DNA from: Pseudomonadota bacterium
GTDB lineage: Bacteria; Pseudomonadota; Alphaproteobacteria; Sphingomonadales; Sphingomonadaceae
NCBI GenBank assembly: GCA_023458055.1
Contig: JAEXAW010000101.1
Coordinates: 1-64,000, forward strand
DNA: 64,000 nt
Reading direction: 5' to 3'
In this document: one piece after another, positions 40,935 through 49,325 of the stretch
Layout of the letters: the number at the start of each line of letters is the position of its first letter
Position numbering within the stretch: position 1 is the first letter of the stretch
The notes under the pieces: generated by a model
The model's database searches: none
Seen by the model: only the letters and a program-made list of their open reading frames with translations
Told to the model about the DNA's origin: nothing
Position numbers and translations under genes: made by a program

Positions 40935-42139
40935 CAGGGGCTATCCGCCGTCCGTCCGGTCACAACGCGCATCCCTGGCTTGAGATTTGAAGAGCGCACC
41001 ACAGTCAGACGGCCATCGCTTTCGCCGGTGACAACCTCGATCCGCCGCAAGCTGCCATCGGCGTTGAGAATATGAACCGCTTGGCGGCTGCCGATGCCGA
41101 TGGTCGCTTGTTCCTTTCGCTGCAGCCCGATTTCAGGGTTGAGAACGCTGCCGCCCTCCTCTTTGGCGGCGTCTGGATCAAACCGCAGCGCGCCATTGGG
41201 CACAAGCAACTGCTTCCCCGTGCTTGCGGTTGCAATGGTGGCGGTCGCGGTCATGCCCGGACGCAGCAGCCCTTCATTATTGGCTACAGACAGCCGCGCT
41301 TCATAATTGACCACGGAATTTGTCGCCTGCGTCTGGCCGCCCGTCGCGCTCGCCGCCTGCGCCGAAATATTGGTCGGCGCCTGATCGATCCGCTCGACGA
41401 TAGCCGGGAAACGCTTACCGGGATGCGCATCGACGGTGAAGGTCGCCTTCTGCCCCTGCGCAATCCGTGCCACATCGGCTTCATCGACATTGACGCGCAA
41501 CTGCATCGCCGAAATATCTTCAGCGATGATGAACATATTGGGCGTGCTGAAACTCGCCGCAACCGTTTGTCCGCTTTCGATTTGCCGTGCGAGCACAACG
41601 CCCGATACAGGTGAGCGGATCACCGCCCGTTCGCGGTTGGTGACAGCCGTCGATAATTGCGCTTCATTGGCGCGCGCGGTGGCCCGCGCAGCAGCGACCG
41701 ACGCCTTGTCCCGGTTGACGGCAGCGATGGCCTGCTCAAGTTCAACCTTCGACGGCACCTTGCCGCCCGAGATGCGATAGACTTCACGGAAACGGTTGAG
41801 TTGTGCCTGCGATACATCCAGCGCCGCCTGCGCCTGGGCAATCGAGGCTTGCGCTGCGCTCAGGGTTGCGCGCGCCTGCTTGATCTGGTCTTCGATGACA
41901 TCGGTGTTGATGCGCGCCAGCACCTGCCCGCGGCTCACCCGTTCATTGACGTCGGCATAAACCGCCTCGACCCGGCCCGAAACTTCCGAACCCACCTGCA
42001 CTTGATTGGTCGGCCTGAGGTTGCCGGTCGCGCTGACCGTGAGGTCGAGCGAGCGTTCGACGACCGGCTGGGTCAGATATTCGGCCTTCTTTTCGCCCGG
42101 AAACAGCAAGAACCATGCGACGAGCGCGAGCAGCAACAA
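40934..42139 (-). CDS. MacA-like periplasmic adaptor, 5' end cut off by an amber codon
   Basis: The body of a membrane-fusion protein: membrane helix LLLLALVAWFLLFPGEKK, barrel-sandwich half YADVNERVSRGQVLARINTD, a coiled coil (about 80-150), second lipoyl half RSPVSGVVLARQIESGQTVA, beta-barrel (LRPGMTATATIATASTGKQ) and C-terminal domain. The genuine start should be the ATG at 42286, which overlaps the tolC stop (ATGA), but codon 39 in that frame is TAG (42172-42170), between VEQRPA and RRWAKYWIP. Only weak starts (TTG 42139, ATT 42148) could produce the rest. Either the pump is inactive, the amber is read through, or re-initiation occurs. Confidence 0.8.
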   Translation of the reverse strand: MLLLALVAWFLLFPGEKKAEYLTQPVVERSLDLTVSATGNLRPTNQVQVGSEVSGRVEAVYADVNERVSRGQVLARINTDVIEDQIKQARATLSAAQASIAQAQAALDVSQAQLNRFREVYRISGGKVPSKVELEQAIAAVNRDKASVAAARATARANEAQLSTAVTNRERAVIRSPVSGVVLARQIESGQTVAASFSTPNMFIIAEDISAMQLRVNVDEADVARIAQGQKATFTVDAHPGKRFPAIVERIDQAPTNISAQAASATGGQTQATNSVVNYEARLSVANNEGLLRPGMTATATIATASTGKQLLVPNGALRFDPDAAKEEGGSVLNPEIGLQRKEQATIGIGSRQAVHILNADGSLRRIEVVTGESDGRLTVVRSSNLKPGMRVVTGRTADSP

Positions 42140-42169
42140 GGCCGGAATCCAATATTTGGCCCAGCGTCG

Positions 42170-42286
42170 CTAGGCCGGTCGTTGCTCGACGCCGAGAAAT
42201 TCGTCGATCGAGGTTGCCGCGGGTGAAGCGGCAGCGTCAGATGCGATGGTCGGGCCGCCCTTGGAGCCGGTATCTTGCGCACTCAT
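42170..42286 (-). other. orphaned 5' fragment of the MacA-like gene (38 codons and amber stop)
   Basis: From the ATG at 42286 the frame reads MSAQDTGSKGGPTIASD and later SIDEFLGVEQRPA before the TAG. The codon after it starts RRWAKYWIPALLLL in the same frame, the conserved cytoplasmic lead-in to the adaptor's membrane helix. The ATGA overlap with the upstream stop shows this was the original start. A TGG to TAG change is the simplest explanation. Confidence 0.75.
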
Positions 42287-43707
42287 CGGCTATTGGTTCC
42301 TTTATTGACCGGCTGTGTTTGTTCAGCGACCATGGCTTCGTCCCAGCCGCCGCCCAGCGCCTGGGTTAAGCGGATGAAGGCCGCAGCCTCTTCGGCCTGA
42401 TTGGCGATAAGACCGTTGCGCGATGACAAGAGCGCGCTCTCGGCGGTCAGCAAGCGTTGAAAGTCGATCAACCCCGCTTGATATTGGCTCCGGGCGAGGA
42501 TGGCCGTATTCTGTGCTGCCTCCAACGAGATGCGGCTGAAGGCTTTGCGCTCGCGGGCGGCGCGGAGCCCTGCATTGCTGCTCTCGACTTCTTCAAGCGC
42601 GGTCAGGATGGCAAGCTCCCACCCGGCAAGCGAGCCTTTGACGACGGCTTCGGCGCTTTGCACTTGCGCCCGCGTGCGGCCTGCATCGAAAATCATCTGG
42701 CCGAGCGATCCGACCAAGGATCCGGTGATCGCCTTGAACAGGTTGGTCAGCCCGAGCGCTGATGTACCGATATTTCCCGAAAGCGAGAGCGTGGGCAGAA
42801 ACTGCGTACGCGCAATGCCGAGACGCGCCATGTCGGCGGCGAGTTGGCTTTCGGCCAAGCGGACATCGGGCCGACGCCGTAGCATCGATGCGGGAAGGTC
42901 GATCGCAAAGACGTCCGGCGCGCTTGGCACCGCGCGCGGCGCGTTGAACTCGCCGAGCACCCGGCCCGGCGCTTCACCGACAAGGCGGGACAGCATGTGC
43001 GCGTTGGTTGCGAGCTCCCGCTCCAGCGTCGGGATCGAGCCCGCGGTTTCGGCCCATTGGCCGCGCGCCTGTTCGACATCAAGGCTGGTAACCAGCCCCG
43101 CCTGAAGCCGCCAGCGGGCGATTTGCAAATTGTCGCGCTGGATCTTTTCCGTATCGCGCGCAATTGCCAGTTGCTGCGCCAAGCTGCGCCCCGACACCAC
43201 CCCTTGGGCGATCTGCCCGACGATCGCGCGTTGCAGATCGGCGAGCGAATAGCCAGCCCCCGCAAGGTCGGCCTCGCTTGCTGCAACGCCTAGGCTCACC
43301 CGCCCGAACAGGTCGGCTTCCCAGCGCACATCGGCGCCAAGGCCGAAGCGCAGGCGGTCACTCGCGCCCTTGCCGACGTCGCGTTGTGCGCTCCCGCTTG
43401 CGTTAACTTGCGGCAAATAACCGGCACGCGCCTGCATCACTCCGGCCCGCGCCTGGGCAATGCGGGCGGAGGCTTGCGCAAGATTGCGATTTTCCACCAG
43501 CGCGCGCGCGACCAGATCATCAATCAGCGGGTCGCCCAGGGCCTGCCAATAATGCTGAATGTCACCCGGTGTTTCGCTGCCTTCAGAACCGAGCCATTGG
43601 CCGGGAATATTGACTTGCGGGGGCGGGAGCTGCGTCGGCTTCACGGTGGCACAACCGGACAGGGTGGACATCGTGATCGCCCCGGCGAAGATGAGGATAG
43701 TCTTCAA
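42283..43707 (-). CDS. TolC-like outer-membrane efflux lipoprotein (NodT/RND-OMF family)
   Basis: A 474-residue outer-membrane factor. A lipoprotein signal ends in TLSGC (Cys19), and the family's QHYWQALGDPLIDDLVARAL, LRFGLGADVRWEADLFGRV and PASMLRRRPDVRLAESQLAA are all present; two OEP repeats of coiled helices build the channel. The start is a TTG at 43707 with GGAG eight bases upstream; it is needed for a complete signal peptide, because the next ATG is only seven codons before the lipobox Cys. It is first in an operon with the adaptor, ATPase, permease and GH92 genes, all overlapping. Confidence 0.88.
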   Translation of the reverse strand: MKTILIFAGAITMSTLSGCATVKPTQLPPPQVNIPGQWLGSEGSETPGDIQHYWQALGDPLIDDLVARALVENRNLAQASARIAQARAGVMQARAGYLPQVNASGSAQRDVGKGASDRLRFGLGADVRWEADLFGRVSLGVAASEADLAGAGYSLADLQRAIVGQIAQGVVSGRSLAQQLAIARDTEKIQRDNLQIARWRLQAGLVTSLDVEQARGQWAETAGSIPTLERELATNAHMLSRLVGEAPGRVLGEFNAPRAVPSAPDVFAIDLPASMLRRRPDVRLAESQLAADMARLGIARTQFLPTLSLSGNIGTSALGLTNLFKAITGSLVGSLGQMIFDAGRTRAQVQSAEAVVKGSLAGWELAILTALEEVESSNAGLRAARERKAFSRISLEAAQNTAILARSQYQAGLIDFQRLLTAESALLSSRNGLIANQAEEAAAFIRLTQALGGGWDEAMVAEQTQPVNKGTNSR

Positions 43708-44305
43708 GCAAGAGGCTCCGAGTTAATTGCATTGACAAGCCAAGGCTGGTTTGTCGCGGCTGCAATGTGCTTGTCAACCAAAAGGGTGCCCTTGAAAATA
43801 GGAATGAATCACCGCCGTTTATCCGGCCAAGATATGCCGATGTCCTACCACCATATGAATCGCGAAAGAATCGCCTAATCCGACTCGATTGGTCACGGAC
43901 CATGAGCGCGACCTGGATTAATCTCTACTTTGCGACCCTTATCTGTCAAAGTATCGCAATTTTGTTACCAAACCCGGACTGATTTACAAAATGGGTGCGA
44001 ATTATTTGTCTGGTTAGCTGCTTTAACCGCACTTTTGCACGCTTTATCGCCAAGCTGACAGGTTCGTTCATGTTGGCGACAGGTTTGGAAATGTAAACCG
44101 ATTCTCGAAGACGCACACAGGATCAATCTTCGGGATTTCCCCCCTGTTGCCCCAAGGCTTGGTCTGCGGCTTCAACTCCAAGCGTGACGAACGCTCATAA
44201 AAAGGCCCTCGCTCCACTTGCCCCCGGAGCGGGGGTTTTTTGCGTCTGGGGAGCCTTTGTCTCTCCGGTTGCAAGCATCGCCGCCCCGCATTAGAGCCAT
44301 CCCCC
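43708..44305. other. 598-base intergenic region with possible structured RNA
   Basis: I see no convincing gene here: short open frames on both strands lack family resemblance and ribosome binding sites. Contents include a direct repeat GACAGGTT at 44057-44064 and 44078-44085 (21 bases apart), a weak promoter-like pair (TTGTTA, 17 bases, TACAAA) near 43957-43985, and possible hairpins GCTTGG/CCAAGC and AGCGT/ACGCT between about 44150 and 44196. These end at a strong terminator-like hairpin at 44206-44241. This order would fit a small RNA gene ending at that hairpin. The tolC promoter, reading left, must also lie here. Confidence 0.4.
44206..44241 (+). terminator. intrinsic terminator before xth
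   Basis: Stem CGCTCC (44210-44215) pairs with GGAGCG (44226-44231) across a 10-base loop, with flanking C/G pairs possible, and is followed by GGGG and six T. It faces right and lies 65 bases before the xth ATG, so it must end a transcript made in the long intergenic region; no gene on that strand is available as its source. Confidence 0.65.
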
Positions 44306-45115
44306 ATGTCATCGCCTATGTCATCATCGATCATCAAGATCGCTTCGTGGAACATCAATTCGGTGCGTGCGCGCATCGGCATTGTCGAACAGTTTTTGCG
44401 CGAAGAAGCGCCCGATGTCCTTTGCCTTCAGGAAACCAAGGTGATGGACGACCTCTTCCCCGGCGATATGTTCCGCGCGCTTGGCTATAAGCACCAGATT
44501 CTCCACGGCCAGCGCATGCACCACGGCGTCGCAATCGTGAGCAAGCTTCCGATCTATGAAGATGACCGGCTCGACTGGCAGGCCAATCGCGAGGCGCGCC
44601 ATGTCGGCGTCGCGCTCGAAAACGGCATCCGCATCGAAAATGTCTATGTCCCGGCAGGCGGCGATATTCCGAACCGGGAGCTCAATCCCAAATTCGGGCA
44701 GAAACTCGACTTTCTGGGGCGCATGATCGAATGGTCGGGCGGCATTACCCAGCGCACCATCCTCACCGGCGATTTCAACATCGCGCCGCTCGAAAGCGAT
44801 GTGTGGAGCCATAAACAGTTGTTGGACGTGGTGAGCCATACGCCGATTGAAGTCGAAACGCTCGGGCGCCTGCGCGATGCAGGAGACTGGGTCGATCTGG
44901 GGCGGCATTTTTACCCGGCGCCGGAGCGGCTCTACACCTGGTGGAGCTATCGCGCGAAGGATTGGGCGGCCTCGGATCGCGGGCGACGGCTCGACCATAT
45001 GTGGGTGACGCCCGACCTCAAGGATAAGGCGGTGAGCCATAAGGTGCACGAGCCCTGCCGCAGTTGGGAGCGGCCATCCGACCATGTGCCGATCGTTACG
45101 GAGTTTGCCTTTTGA
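44306..45115 (+). CDS. xth: exodeoxyribonuclease III
   Basis: A 269-residue AP endonuclease/3'-5' exonuclease of base-excision repair (exonuclease III, XthA type). Catalytic features run in order: KIASWNINSVRAR, VLCLQETKV with the metal Glu, NVYVPAGGD, TGDFNIAPLESDVWSH, DRGRRLDHMWVTPDL and the terminal SDHVPIVTEF with the catalytic His. Two ATGs (44306, 44318) are possible starts. The next gene, ribA, begins at a TTG overlapping its stop, so both are cotranscribed. Confidence 0.93.
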   Translation: MSSPMSSSIIKIASWNINSVRARIGIVEQFLREEAPDVLCLQETKVMDDLFPGDMFRALGYKHQILHGQRMHHGVAIVSKLPIYEDDRLDWQANREARHVGVALENGIRIENVYVPAGGDIPNRELNPKFGQKLDFLGRMIEWSGGITQRTILTGDFNIAPLESDVWSHKQLLDVVSHTPIEVETLGRLRDAGDWVDLGRHFYPAPERLYTWWSYRAKDWAASDRGRRLDHMWVTPDLKDKAVSHKVHEPCRSWERPSDHVPIVTEFAF

Positions 45116-46188
45116 GCAGCTTCCGCCCTGACGATCCCAAAAGCGCCGCGCAGGCCGTCGATGCGCTAAGGCGGGGCTGGCCGGTGACGATCACGGGCAA
45201 CGAGCGGGCCATCAGCCTGCTCGCGGTTGAGACTGCGGATGATCCGGGGCTGGCGGCTTTCGACAAAATTGGTCCGGCCAAATTGCTACTGTCGGGCGAA
45301 CGCGCCGCGACGCTCAAAATCAGCAACCAGCTCGCCGCCGCCCATCCGGGCCCGGTCGCAGTCGAGCGTCAACCTGACGAAGACGTTGCTGCCGCGATGG
45401 CGATTGCCGACCCATCACAGGATTTGCGCTTTCCGATGAAAGGCCCGTTTGCGGCGTGCAGCGAGGGCGATGCCGCGCTCGCTTCGGCGGGGTTGGCGCT
45501 GCTGCTCCACGCCGGATTGCTGCCTGCAGCCTTCTTGCGCGAAGGTCCGGTTGGTGACAGCGTTACCGTAAGTCTCGCCGCCGTCACCGCGCTCAGTGAT
45601 GCGACCCGCCTTCATATTGCGGCGCGCGCGCGTCTTCCCGTCAGCGCATCGGAAGCAGGCGAGATGACCGTGTTCCGCTCGGACGCCGACCCGCTTGAGC
45701 ATGTCGCGCTGACGCTCGGCAGCCGTGATGGCAGCGTCCCCGTGGTGCGGCTCCATTCGGAATGTCTGACCGGCGACGTATTCGGCAGCCTCAAATGCGA
45801 TTGCGGGCCACAACTCCATCACGCGCTGCATAAAATCGCCGATGCGCCGTGGGGCATTCTCCTTTATCTGCGTCAGGAAGGGCGCGGCATCGGGCTCATC
45901 AACAAGCTGCGCGCCTATGAATTGCAGGACCAGGGCTTTGATACGGTCGAAGCCAATTTGCGCCTCGGCTTCCCTATCGAGGCCCGCAATTTTGCGATTG
46001 CCGCGGAAATGCTGCGCCAGATGAATGTACCCGCCGTGCGGTTGATGACCAATAACCCCGAAAAAGTGGCAAAGCTTGAAGCGGAAGGCATCACCATCGT
46101 CGAACGCCTGCCCCACGCGCTCCCGACGAACCCGCATAATGAACATTATCTCGCGACCAAACGCGACAAGACAGGGCATAAGCTCTAA
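45112..46188 (+). CDS. ribA: GTP cyclohydrolase II with degenerate DHBP-synthase-like N-domain
   Basis: A 358-residue protein. The C-terminal half (about 165-358) is a complete RibA domain making the first riboflavin intermediate from GTP: VRLHSECLTGDVFGSLKCDC with the three zinc cysteines, LYLRQEGRGIGLINKLRAYE and RLMTNNPEKV. The N-terminal half resembles a RibB-type domain (AVDALRRGWPVTITGNERAI) but lacks the acidic D-x-E-x-x-x-E-G-D catalytic motif, so it should be inactive. The start is a TTG overlapping the xth stop (TTGA) with GGAG eight bases upstream. A standalone RibB must be encoded elsewhere. Confidence 0.88.
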   Translation: MSSFRPDDPKSAAQAVDALRRGWPVTITGNERAISLLAVETADDPGLAAFDKIGPAKLLLSGERAATLKISNQLAAAHPGPVAVERQPDEDVAAAMAIADPSQDLRFPMKGPFAACSEGDAALASAGLALLLHAGLLPAAFLREGPVGDSVTVSLAAVTALSDATRLHIAARARLPVSASEAGEMTVFRSDADPLEHVALTLGSRDGSVPVVRLHSECLTGDVFGSLKCDCGPQLHHALHKIADAPWGILLYLRQEGRGIGLINKLRAYELQDQGFDTVEANLRLGFPIEARNFAIAAEMLRQMNVPAVRLMTNNPEKVAKLEAEGITIVERLPHALPTNPHNEHYLATKRDKTGHKL

Positions 46189-46217
46189 ACCGCTTGGAAC
46201 CAGCGGGCGGTGTCCCT

Positions 46218-46970
46218 ATGTTGACACCCATGTTTGGAAGCTCCCACACCGATCCGGCGTCGCTTGACGCAAGCGATCTGCCGCCCGCCTTTTCGTTGCT
46301 CCTGAGCGAGGCGCGGATGATCCCGACCTTGCTCAAGGTGCGCGCTAAACCCGAGGTCAAGCCGCGCGCCAAGGTTGGGGATGGCAGTCCGGTCGTCACC
46401 CTGCCTGGCTTTTGCGCCGATGATGAGGCGATGCGCCAGTTGCGGCTGAACCTCAACGAAGCAGGATTCGCCGCGAAACGCTGGAAGCTCGGACGCAATT
46501 TCGGTGCGCAACTGGATACACTGGACCGGATTGACGAGCGGGTGCGCTATGTCGCCAACAAAACCGGGCGCAAGGTGCATCTGGTCGGCTGGAGCCTCGG
46601 CGGGATCATGGCGCGCGAATATGCCAAGGCGCATCCCGGCCTTGTCGCGAGCGTGATCACCATGGGATCGCCCTTCTCGGGATCGATGAAAGCCAACCAC
46701 GCCTGGCGCCTCTATGAAATGATCGCCGGGCACAAGGTCGACGCGCCGCCGATCCCGATTGATTTCGGCACCAAGCCGCCGGTCCCGACCTATGCCTTAT
46801 GGTCGCCGCATGATGGTATCGTTTCGGCCATCACGTCGCGTGGCACGCCAGAGCAAAGTGACGTTCAGCGCGAACTGCAATGTTCGCATATCGGCTTTGC
46901 GTTTGAAGATGAGGCGATTGATGCGGTGATCGATTGCTTGGCCGACGTTACCCGCGAAACGCCGCAATAA
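46218..46970 (+). CDS. alpha/beta hydrolase (lipase-like)
   Basis: A 250-residue protein with a lipase-like core: VVTLPGFCADDEAMRQL as the oxyanion region, KVHLVGWSLGGIMAREYA as the nucleophile elbow (GWSLG), the probable acid in WSPHDGIVS and a His in CSHIGFAF. There is no signal peptide. The first ATG (46218) and a second at 46230 are both possible. It overlaps the convergent thioesterase gene by 23 bases at the 3' end. A cytoplasmic esterase or acyltransferase is likely; the substrate is unknown. Confidence 0.8.
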   Translation: MLTPMFGSSHTDPASLDASDLPPAFSLLLSEARMIPTLLKVRAKPEVKPRAKVGDGSPVVTLPGFCADDEAMRQLRLNLNEAGFAAKRWKLGRNFGAQLDTLDRIDERVRYVANKTGRKVHLVGWSLGGIMAREYAKAHPGLVASVITMGSPFSGSMKANHAWRLYEMIAGHKVDAPPIPIDFGTKPPVPTYALWSPHDGIVSAITSRGTPEQSDVQRELQCSHIGFAFEDEAIDAVIDCLADVTRETPQ

Positions 46971-47364
46971 CGTCAGGCCGCACCCGCATCGGGCGACCGG
47001 TGGCGCGGTCGAGCATCGCCCAGGTTGTGCGCGCACGGACATGGACTTTTCCGTCCGCATTCACAAATTCGACCATGCGATCAAAACGCGCGCCTTTGGG
47101 TTCGTCCGGAATCCAGGTTTGGCCGGTCACGCTTTCGCCGGGCAGCAGCGCGCGCAGATAGTCAATCTCGTGCCGCACCACGACCCAGATGGTCTGGTCC
47201 TGCGCTTCGCTCGGCGCGAGACTATACCAATGCGCTGTCGCAATATCCTGAATCCAGCGCACCCATGCGGCATTATTGACGTGACCAAGCTCGTCAATAT
47301 CGTCGGGCGTCGCGGTGAAGGTTAGCGTGAAGGGCGTCATGCGATTTTCGGAAAAATTACCCAT
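46948..47364 (-). CDS. 4-hydroxybenzoyl-CoA-thioesterase-like hotdog thioesterase
   Basis: A 138-residue hotdog-fold protein. TPDDIDELGHVNNAAWVRW carries the conserved Asp and the G-H-V-N-N motif of acyl-CoA thioesterases of the YbgC/4HBT type, and HEIDYLRALLPGESV and RARTTWAMLDRATGRPMRV follow. It would hydrolyse acyl-CoA in the cytoplasm. The start may be the ATG at 47364, inside the pyruvate kinase 3' end, or at 47340. It is transcribed with pyk. Confidence 0.83.
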   Translation of the reverse strand: MGNFSENRMTPFTLTFTATPDDIDELGHVNNAAWVRWIQDIATAHWYSLAPSEAQDQTIWVVVRHEIDYLRALLPGESVTGQTWIPDEPKGARFDRMVEFVNADGKVHVRARTTWAMLDRATGRPMRVRPDVIAAFRG

Positions 47365-48811
47365 GTTCCTTAAGCTCGGTTCCGGTCACCGTCGCAATGT
47401 GGAGCACATTGGTCGAGCCCGGCGTTCCAAAAGGCACGCCCGCCATCATGATGAGCTTGGAGCCGGCTTCGGCAACATGATGCCTGAGCGCCATGCGCTT
47501 GCCCTTGGCGATCATCTCTTCAAAGCTGCCGATATCCTTGGTGCGTACCGCATGCGCACCCCACAGCAGGCCCAGCCGCCGCGCCGCTTCCTGCTTCGGC
47601 GTCAGCACCAGAATGGGCACCGATGGCCGCTCGCGCGCGATGCGCCGCGCGGTTGAACCGGACGAGGTAAAACAAATAATCCCCGCCGCTCCGATAATGG
47701 GGATGACCTTGGCCGCGCTTTCGGCAAGCGCGTCGGCGGTGGTCGCATCGGGCTTGGTTTCGGTAAATTCGATCCGCTCACGATAACCGGGGTCATTTTC
47801 CACCTGGGTCGCAATCTTGTCCATGATGGTCACCGCTTCGAGCGGAAAAGCACCAGCCGCGGTTTCGGCGGACAGCATGATCGCATCCGCGCCATCATAA
47901 ACCGCATTGGCAACATCGGACACTTCGGCGCGCGTCGGGGTCGGCGATACGATCATCGATTCGAGCATTTGCGTTGCGACAATCACCGGTCGGCCCATGC
48001 GGCGCGACGTCGCAACGATGCGCTTCTGGATCGGCGGGACCGCTTCGGGCGGGAGTTCGACCCCAAGGTCACCGCGCGCGACCATCACGCCGTCGCATAG
48101 TTCAATAATCTCGTCCAGCCGTTCGATCGCAGCCGGCTTTTCGATCTTGGCCAGAAGCGCCGTCTTGCCACCGATCAGCCGTCGCGCTTCGGCGACGTCT
48201 TCGGGACGCTGCACGAACGACAGCGCGATCCAGTCCGCACCCTGTTCCAGCGCAAAGGTCAGATCCCTGCGGTCCTTTTCGGTAAGCGCCGGGATCGGCA
48301 CGACGACGTCGGGCACGTTGAGGCCCTTGCGGTCGGAAAGCTTGCCGCCCACTTCAACGCTGGTGATGACATGATCGGGATGGATTTCCGTCACGCGCAG
48401 CACCAGCTTGCCATCGTCGAGCAATAAACGTGCCCCCACTTCGAGCGCATCGAAAATTTCCTGATGCGGCAGGCATACCCGCGTCGCATCGCCCGGCACC
48501 GTGTCACGGTCGAGGCGGAAGCTTTGTCCGGTCTCCAGCATCACACTGCCGTCCTTGAACGTCCCGACCCGCAGCTTCGGCCCTTGGAGGTCAACAAGAA
48601 TGGTCGTCGGGCGGTGCAACTCCTTTTCCAGTCCACGAATGGCCGCGATGACGCCTGCGTGCGTCGCATGATCGCCGTGGCTCATATTGACACGAAACGC
48701 ATCAGCCCCGGCAACAAACAGTTTGCGGATCATTTCGGGATTGGCGCTCGCCGGACCCAGCGTTGCCAGAATTTTGACCTTGCGGCTGCGCGGGTTGAAA
48801 TATTGGACCAC
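47357..48811 (-). CDS. pyk: pyruvate kinase
   Basis: A 484-residue glycolytic enzyme converting PEP and ADP to pyruvate and ATP. Visible parts: KILATLGPASANPEMIRKLF, FRVNMSHGD, LVDLQGPKLRVG, the B domain inserted at about 70-165, the signature LLAKIEKPAAIERLDEI with the catalytic Lys, MVARGDLGVELPPE, QMLESMI, PTRAEVSDVANAVYDGADAI and the C-terminal allosteric domain. The start is a GTG at 48811 preceded by AAGGAG six bases upstream. The frame stays open further up but is not family sequence. Followed by the overlapping thioesterase gene. Confidence 0.95.
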   Translation of the reverse strand: MVQYFNPRSRKVKILATLGPASANPEMIRKLFVAGADAFRVNMSHGDHATHAGVIAAIRGLEKELHRPTTILVDLQGPKLRVGTFKDGSVMLETGQSFRLDRDTVPGDATRVCLPHQEIFDALEVGARLLLDDGKLVLRVTEIHPDHVITSVEVGGKLSDRKGLNVPDVVVPIPALTEKDRRDLTFALEQGADWIALSFVQRPEDVAEARRLIGGKTALLAKIEKPAAIERLDEIIELCDGVMVARGDLGVELPPEAVPPIQKRIVATSRRMGRPVIVATQMLESMIVSPTPTRAEVSDVANAVYDGADAIMLSAETAAGAFPLEAVTIMDKIATQVENDPGYRERIEFTETKPDATTADALAESAAKVIPIIGAAGIICFTSSGSTARRIARERPSVPILVLTPKQEAARRLGLLWGAHAVRTKDIGSFEEMIAKGKRMALRHHVAEAGSKLIMMAGVPFGTPGSTNVLHIATVTGTELKEHG

Positions 48812-48941
48812 CGGACGCTCCTTCCTCTCCGTATCGCGTCCGCCATGAACCACGACTGTTACAATGGCAAGGCTTGCGCATAGCTATGCCATGCGGCAAG
48901 GCACCGCCAACTTTCACATCTTGATTCTATTGGAGTGATTT

Positions 48942-49184
48942 ATGAGCGAGGGCAATGTCGCCGCCGATCAGCTGCGGCTGTTCATCGAACGCATCGAGCG
49001 TCTGGAAGAAGAGAAAAAGGGGATCGCGGACGATATTCGCGACGTCTACGCCGAAGCAAAGGCGCAAGGCTATGACCCCAAGATCATGCGCCAGATCGTC
49101 CGCTTGCGCAAAATGCAGCCGCACGACCGCCAGGAAATGGAAGCAATCCTGGAAACCTATAAGGCAGCGTTAGGGCTTGAATAA
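48942..49184 (+). CDS. gapR: nucleoid-associated protein GapR (DUF2312/UPF0335)
   Basis: An 80-residue protein, helical throughout, with the DUF2312 sequence QLRLFIERIERLEEEKKGIA, DIRDVYAEAKAQGYDPK and MRQIVRLRKM. In Caulobacter GapR binds AT-rich, overtwisted DNA and supports replication and chromosome segregation; the family is nearly restricted to alphaproteobacteria. Its ATG has TGGAGT upstream. It is transcribed alone and followed by an inverted-repeat element. Confidence 0.92.
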   Translation: MSEGNVAADQLRLFIERIERLEEEKKGIADDIRDVYAEAKAQGYDPKIMRQIVRLRKMQPHDRQEMEAILETYKAALGLE

Positions 49185-49187
49185 AAT

Positions 49188-49284
49188 CCAGCGTCATCCC
49201 GACTTGATCGGGGATCCACCTTCCGAACCGTTGCTATAAAAATCACGCTCAGCTGATGGATTCCCGCTTTCGCGGGAATGACGA
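49188..49284. repeat. inverted-repeat element, type D (GGATTCCCGC family)
   Basis: Left part CGTCATCCCGACTTGATCGG and right part GGATTCCCGCTTTCGCGGGA, each a small hairpin, lie about 40 bases apart and can pair through GTCAT/ATGAC at the ends. Sequences of this kind are scattered in many alphaproteobacterial genomes. The element separates gapR and the ybjQ-like gene. Confidence 0.75.
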
Positions 49285-49325
49285 TAAGACGACAAAAGAG
49301 GGTATAGTTTAGAAGAGGAACCAAC

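Noticed and set aside
43767..43982. Open frame of about 70 codons in the long intergenic region
   Set aside because: No ribosome binding site, no family resemblance and composition unlike the neighbours' coding frames.
44041..44205. Signal recognition particle RNA or tmRNA in the intergenic region
   Set aside because: The conserved GGAAGGAAGCAGCC loop of SRP RNA and the tRNA-like ends of tmRNA are not present.
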